NCBI RefSeq assembly: GCF_014930455.1
Contig: NZ_JAAIYO010000002.1
Span: 682,001-746,000, forward strand
Direction: 5' to 3'
Source: Corallococcus soli
GTDB taxonomy: Bacteria > Myxococcota > Myxococcia > Myxococcales > Myxococcaceae
DNA length: 64,000 nucleotides
The position numbers and the translations under genes are program-made. Of the stretch, positions 60,747 through 64,000 are shown one piece after another. The notes beneath the pieces were generated by a model. The model was given only the letters and a program-made list of their open reading frames with translations. It was not told where the DNA came from and did no database searches. Position 1 is the first letter of the stretch. The number at the start of each line of letters is the position of its first letter.

Positions 60747-61610
60747 ATGCGCAGGCTCGTGCTCGTCGCCTTGTTGACCGCCGCCGTACCCGGATGTTTC
60801 TACCCCGCCGACCGGGGCCGTGCCCTTGAAGCCAAGGTGGACAAGCTCGGGGCGGACAATGCCCGCCTGTCGGTGGAGCTGAAGGAGGCGCGCGACCAGC
60901 TCGCCGCCACCCAGCCGAAGATCGACGAGAAGGTCGCCCAGGTCACCCAGGCCCTGCAGAGCCTGGACACCGCCGCGCGCCGCAAGGACGCGGACATCGG
61001 CGTGCAGTTCCAGAAGACCGTGGAGGACCTGGCGCAGCTGCGCGGCCAGGTGGAGACGTACCTCTACAAGATTGGCGAACTGGAAGCGGCGCTCGGCAAG
61101 AACACCGAGGAGACCAACCAGCGCCTCCTGGCCCTCCAGGGCGCTGAAGCGGTGAAGGAAGCCGAGGCGAAGAAGAAGGCCGAGGAGCTCCAGCGCCCCA
61201 CGGACAAGAAGGAGTTCCTCGCGCTCGCCCAGGGCAAGGCCAAGGGCGGCGACCTGCTCATCGCGCGCCAGCTCTACAACGAGTTCGTGAAGAAGTGGCC
61301 CAAGGACGCGCTCGTCGGCGAGGCGCACTTCGGCCTGGGCGAGACGTACTTCACCGAATCCAAGTGCCGCGAAGCGCTCTTCGAGTACGGCAAGGTGGTG
61401 CAGGACTTCGCGAAGACGGCCTCCGCGCCGGACGCGTACCTGCGCTCCTCCGACTGCTTCCTGAAGCTGAAGATGAAGGAGGAGTCGAAGCTGGCGCTGG
61501 AGGAACTGGTGAAGAGCTACCCCAAGTCGGACGCCGCCAAGACGGCGAAGACGAAGCTGGCGGAGCTGGACAAGAAGGCCGCGCCCGCGCCGAAGAAGGC
61601 GAAGAAGTGA
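60747..61610 (+). CDS. CpoB/YbgF-like coiled-coil TPR lipoprotein
   Basis: The 287-residue protein has a lipoprotein signal (lipid on Cys17, AVPGC), a coiled coil (about 28-150, heptads such as LEAKVDKLGADNARLSVEL) and TPR-like repeats (about 155-270; ARQLYNEFVKKWPKDALVG, GETYFTESKCREALFEY). The tail is Lys/Ala-rich. This is the plan of CpoB (YbgF), which coordinates the Tol-Pal system with peptidoglycan synthesis in enteric bacteria. Its stop overlaps the GTG of the selenoprotein gene by four bases, so the two are translationally coupled. Confidence 0.82.
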   Translation: MRRLVLVALLTAAVPGCFYPADRGRALEAKVDKLGADNARLSVELKEARDQLAATQPKIDEKVAQVTQALQSLDTAARRKDADIGVQFQKTVEDLAQLRGQVETYLYKIGELEAALGKNTEETNQRLLALQGAEAVKEAEAKKKAEELQRPTDKKEFLALAQGKAKGGDLLIARQLYNEFVKKWPKDALVGEAHFGLGETYFTESKCREALFEYGKVVQDFAKTASAPDAYLRSSDCFLKLKMKEESKLALEELVKSYPKSDAAKTAKTKLAELDKKAAPAPKKAKK

Positions 61611-62713
61611 GCCCCCGTCGGCTGGTCGCGCTGGCGCTGCTGCTCCTGCCCCTGGTGGCGGGCGCCGCGCCGAAGAAGCTCGTGCTGCTCTTCACCGGAG
61701 ACAATGGGGGCGAAATCGCCCCCTGTGGTTGACGACACAACCCGTCTGGCGGTCTGGCCAGACGAAAGACGGTCCTGACGCAGGAGCGCTCCAAGGGCGT
61801 GCCGGTGCTCGCGCTGGATGCGGGCAATGCGCTCTTCAAGAGTCTGGCGGACGGCCAGGACCCGAAGGCGAAGCTGCGCGCGGGCCTGCTGCTGGAGCAG
61901 ATGGCCGCGCAGGGTTACACGGCCATGGCCGTGGGCCAGCGCGACCTGGTGCTGGGCGTGGACTTCCTGAAGAAGAAGACGAAGGGAGCGAAGCCCGCGC
62001 TCGTGTCCGTGAACCTCGTGGACGCGAAGGGCCAGCGGCTCTTCCCCGCGTCGGTGGTGACGACCGCGGGCGGCCTGAAGGTGGGCATCATCGGCGCCTC
62101 CCCCGACGGCGCGGCCGTCCTGCCCCCGGGCGTCCAGGGCCAGCCCGTGCAGCCGGCGGTGGCGGCGGAGGTGAAGCGCCTGCGGGAGACGCAGAAGGTG
62201 GACCTGGTGGTGCTGCTGGCGGCGGTGCCCTACGCGGAGGCCGTGAAGCTGGCGCAGGGCGCCGAGGGCGTGGACTTCGTGGTGCAGTCGCACGACGGCC
62301 GGGGCGTGGGCATGGCGCAGCGCCAGGGCGTGTCCACGCTGATTCCCCCCGGCGAGCGCGGCCGGCAGGTCGCGAAGCTGGAGCTGTCCGTGGAGGGCGC
62401 GGGCCCCTTCAGCGACCAGTCCGAGTCCCAGCGCGCCCTGGAGGGCCAGCGCATGGTGGAGGCCAACATCGCGCGGGTGAAGGAGCGCCTCAAGGCGGCG
62501 CAGGACGACGCCACGCGCCGCTCGCTCCAGGAGACGCTGACCTCCTTCGAGGCCCGGCGCGACGCCCTGGGCCGCGACGCCGCCGCTGCCCCGGTGAAGG
62601 GCGGGCGCACGTTCCTGCTGTCGTACGTCCAACTGGGCGCGGACGTGGCCTCCGACAAGGCAGTGCAGCAGCAGGTGGAGCGCGTGGAACCCCCTGGCAC
62701 CGGGGGGCATTGA
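61607..62713 (+). CDS. Exported UshA-like selenoprotein (Sec at codon 42, TGA)
   Basis: The frame runs 369 codons from a GTG at 61607 to a stop at 62713 and is open except for TGA at 61730-61732. A Sec signal ([19 protein letters not shown]) precedes [15 protein letters not shown]; then U42, then [14 protein letters not shown]. The nucleotidase-like fold continues on the far side ([33 protein letters not shown]). Cys-containing relatives, from memory, read EPCGC followed by GGLARR, so TGA stands exactly where they have Cys. I also recall a family named UshA-like (seleno)protein. Usual metallophosphatase His ligands are weak or absent, so a redox or binding role is possible. Conceptual translation must read through TGA. 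Confidence 0.85.
61730..61764 (+). promoter_or_regulatory. Bacterial SECIS element with its UGA
   Basis: UGA (61730-61732) is followed by a hairpin: arm CGTCTGGC (61743-61750), loop GGTCTG (61751-61756) and arm GCCAGACG (61757-61764), eight perfect pairs. The loop begins 18 bases after the UGA, within the distance SelB-dependent recoding needs, and holds the GGUCU loop sequence known from the E. coli fdhF SECIS. The structure lies in coding sequence, as bacterial SECIS elements do. Confidence 0.85.
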
Positions 62714-62823
62714 CCCCCGGCGTGGCGGCCCAACCCCTGGGCGACCGGGGGCCCGTCCCCCCGAAAGCCCCCCGGGCGACCCCGGTTTCCCCAGGGGAGG
62801 GGACCCTGGGACATCACCCGTCC

Positions 62824-62852
62824 TTGAGAAAGGGCGGGTTGGCCGTTATAAG
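62824..62852 (+). promoter_or_regulatory. Sigma-70-type promoter of rpmE with leader hairpin
   Basis: TTGAGA (62824-62829) and TATAAG (62847-62852) are separated by exactly 17 bases, the best promoter match in the window. The leader to the ATG at 62925 is about 65 bases. It contains a perfect 7-bp hairpin, CCCACCC (62880-62886) with GGGTGGG (62892-62898), which could serve translational control of L31. The stretch 62714-62823 has no gene; its inverted repeat 62790-62810 may be a weak terminator for the selenoprotein transcript. Confidence 0.65.
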
Positions 62853-62924
62853 CCCCGACCCAACTACAACGCTGGACCTCCCACCCGTCAGGGGTGGGGG
62901 CAAGGCGCACTGGAGAGAAGCACC

Positions 62925-63185
62925 ATGAAGCCCGACCTGCACCCCGTCTATCCGCCCTCCCGCGTCACCTGCGCCTGCGGCAACGTCATCGAGACGAAGT
63001 CGACCCGCGGCTCGTTCAGCGTGGAAGTGTGCTCGAACTGCCACCCGTTCTTCACCGGCAAGTACAAGCTGATGGACACGGCGGGCCGCATCGACCGCTT
63101 CAAGAAGCGCTACGCGAACAACGCGCCCAGCATCAAGACCGGCGCGAAGACGACCGAAGTCGCCGAGCCCGAGAAGAAGGCGTAG
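62925..63185 (+). CDS. rpmE: 50S ribosomal protein L31 (zinc-binding type)
   Basis: The 86-residue protein has the full zinc set of the C+ form: [18 protein letters not shown] gives the first Cys pair and [16 protein letters not shown] the CxxC pair. The end is a Lys/Glu-rich tail slightly longer than in E. coli. L31 bridges the ribosomal subunits. C+ L31 can be swapped for a zinc-free paralog in zinc starvation, so it also acts as a zinc store. GAGAGAAG precedes the ATG. Confidence 0.96.
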   Translation: MKPDLHPVYPPSRVTCACGNVIETKSTRGSFSVEVCSNCHPFFTGKYKLMDTAGRIDRFKKRYANNAPSIKTGAKTTEVAEPEKKA

Positions 63186-63287
63186 AGCCGCTTCCGCTCA
63201 GACATCCGCAGTGCCCACGAGCAGGTCGTGGAGGGCCTCGAAAGACAGAGGCGCTCCCGCCCTGCTCGCGGTGTTTCTGGAGAAGTC

Positions 63288-63333
63288 GCTACGTCAAATT
63301 TCAGGGTGCTACAGGCCAGAAATTCGACGTAGC
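63288..63333. repeat. Near-perfect 15-bp inverted repeat upstream of the methyltransferase gene
   Basis: Left arm GCTACGTCAAATTTC (63288-63302) and right arm GAAATTCGACGTAGC (63319-63333) pair at 14 of 15 positions across a 16-base spacer. It is AT-rich relative to its surroundings. It lies 61 bases before the methyltransferase ATG and about 100 bases past rpmE. With no T tract it is better explained as a protein-binding or regulatory site than a terminator. The rest of 63186-63393 shows no gene. Confidence 0.75.
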
Positions 63334-63393
63334 AGCAGACTGACCGCACAGTCCGCCCCGTCCCGAAGACGTGTGTCCGAAGACGGAGGCGAG

Positions 63394-64000
63394 ATGTTCG
63401 CGGAAGCTGCTGCCCCTAACCTGAAGGTTGTTCGACGCGCTCTCAATGACAGCGTCTACGCGAAGCGCGGGGAGGACTACACGCTCCTCCAGGGGGACAG
63501 CCTGGAGTTGATGGCGCAGCTCCCGGAGCAGTCCTTCGATCTCATCTTCGCGGATCCGCCCTACTTCCTGTCCAATGGCGGCACCACCTGCAAGAACGGC
63601 AAGCGCGTCTCCGTGGCCAAGGGCCAGTGGGACGTCTCCCGTGGGGTGGAGGAGGACCACGCCTTCACCACGAAGTGGCTCGCGGCCTGCCAGCGCCTGC
63701 TGCGCCCCTCCGGCACGCTGTGGGTGAGCGGCACCCAGCACGTCATCTTCAACGCCGGCTTCGCCATGCAGAAGCTGGGCTACAAGCTGCTCAACACCGT
63801 CACCTGGTACAAGCCCAACGCGAGCCCCAACCTGGCGTGCCGCTACTTCACGCACTCCACGGAGCTGCTCATCTGGGCCTCGCCGAAGACGGGCGGCAAG
63901 CTCCAGCACGTCTTCAACTACCAGCGCATGAAGGCGGAGAACGGCGGCAAGCAGATGCGCGACGTGTGGGCCCTGCCGCGCAACGGTGACGAGGAACTCA
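63394..64000 (+). CDS. Adenine-type DNA methyltransferase, 5' part (runs off window)
   Basis: The first 202 codons are present, starting MFAEAAAPNLKVVRRALNDS behind GGAGGCGAG. The catalytic motif IV reads DLIFADPPYFLSNGG (residues about 50-64), followed by RLLRPSGTLWVSGTQHVIF and HSTELLIWASPK. This matches N6-adenine (beta-class, DpnA/M.HinfI-like) site-specific methyltransferases; the later SAM-binding FxGxG part would lie beyond the window. Whether a restriction enzyme accompanies it cannot be seen. The upstream neighbour is rpmE, which hints at an orphan regulatory methylase, but that is only context. Confidence 0.85.
   Translation, partial: MFAEAAAPNLKVVRRALNDSVYAKRGEDYTLLQGDSLELMAQLPEQSFDLIFADPPYFLSNGGTTCKNGKRVSVAKGQWDVSRGVEEDHAFTTKWLAACQRLLRPSGTLWVSGTQHVIFNAGFAMQKLGYKLLNTVTWYKPNASPNLACRYFTHSTELLIWASPKTGGKLQHVFNYQRMKAENGGKQMRDVWALPRNGDEEL

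Noticed and set aside
61730-61732. TGA read as an ordinary stop, making two genes or a pseudogene
   Set aside because: The signal peptide and GTGA coupling lie before it, the rest of the domain continues in the same frame after it, and a perfect SECIS hairpin follows. Recoding explains all of these.

Overview
The window is very GC-rich with tightly packed genes and many GTG starts. It carries several families that are typical of, or confined to, myxobacteria: DUF2378, a SitA/SitI toxin-immunity pair, an MXAN_5187-type protein, DUF4388 and DUF4398. Together with an rpsU-yqeY-dnaG block and a chemosensory cluster laid out like Che3 of Myxococcus xanthus, this points to a Myxococcaceae chromosome (Myxococcus/Corallococcus type). 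Species cannot be fixed from the window alone.

Layout. 1-1119: the macromolecular-synthesis block rpsU, yqeY and the 5' end of dnaG on the minus strand. 1235-16222: HEAT-repeat exported proteins, an FHA-GGDEF cyclase, asparaginase, a DsbA-like lipoprotein, a DUF4388 protein, truD, an OmpA/TSP3 lipoprotein with a DUF4398 partner, a DUF1460 protein, a response regulator, a short hibernation factor and an MXAN_5187-like membrane protein. 16395-24580: a minus-strand envelope operon (TPR protein, class A PBP, FG-GAP protein, solute-binding-like protein, histidine kinase); the kinase is a good candidate for CrdS. 24788-26746: xthA and thrC. 26787-28489: a SitAI-type kin-discrimination cassette. 28497-46289: GH31 glucosidase, small proteins, GMC oxidoreductase, a membrane kinase, DUF2378, dgt, an SRAP protein, DoxX, a parallel beta-helix lipoprotein, a response regulator, a large hybrid kinase with HPt, and a DnaK-like ATPase. 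46406-48459: a GIY-YIG protein, an unknown protein and a candidate secreted toxin with its candidate immunity gene.

48497-60657 is a complete Che3-like chemosensory system. A divergent NtrC-type regulator (CrdA) faces a cotranscribed run of a Pal-like lipoprotein (CrdB), CheW, a degenerate CheW-like protein, two multi-pass chemoreceptors, hybrid CheA, CheB and CheR. In M. xanthus the kinase CrdS phosphorylates CrdA, and Che3 modulates that step. The CrdS candidate here sits in an operon with a peptidoglycan synthase, and CrdB carries a peptidoglycan-binding domain, so the whole circuit looks tuned to the cell envelope.

The most striking item is at 61607-62713. A CpoB/YbgF-like lipoprotein gene overlaps by four bases a gene whose reading frame is interrupted by one in-frame TGA at 61730-61732. 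The TGA is followed at once by a perfect 8-bp hairpin with a GGTCTG loop, the form of a bacterial SECIS element. The reading is therefore Cys-Gly-Sec in an exported UshA-like phosphoesterase-fold selenoprotein, not a pseudogene. The window ends with rpmE (good promoter and leader hairpin) and the 5' part of an adenine-type DNA methyltransferase gene preceded by a 15-bp near-perfect inverted repeat.
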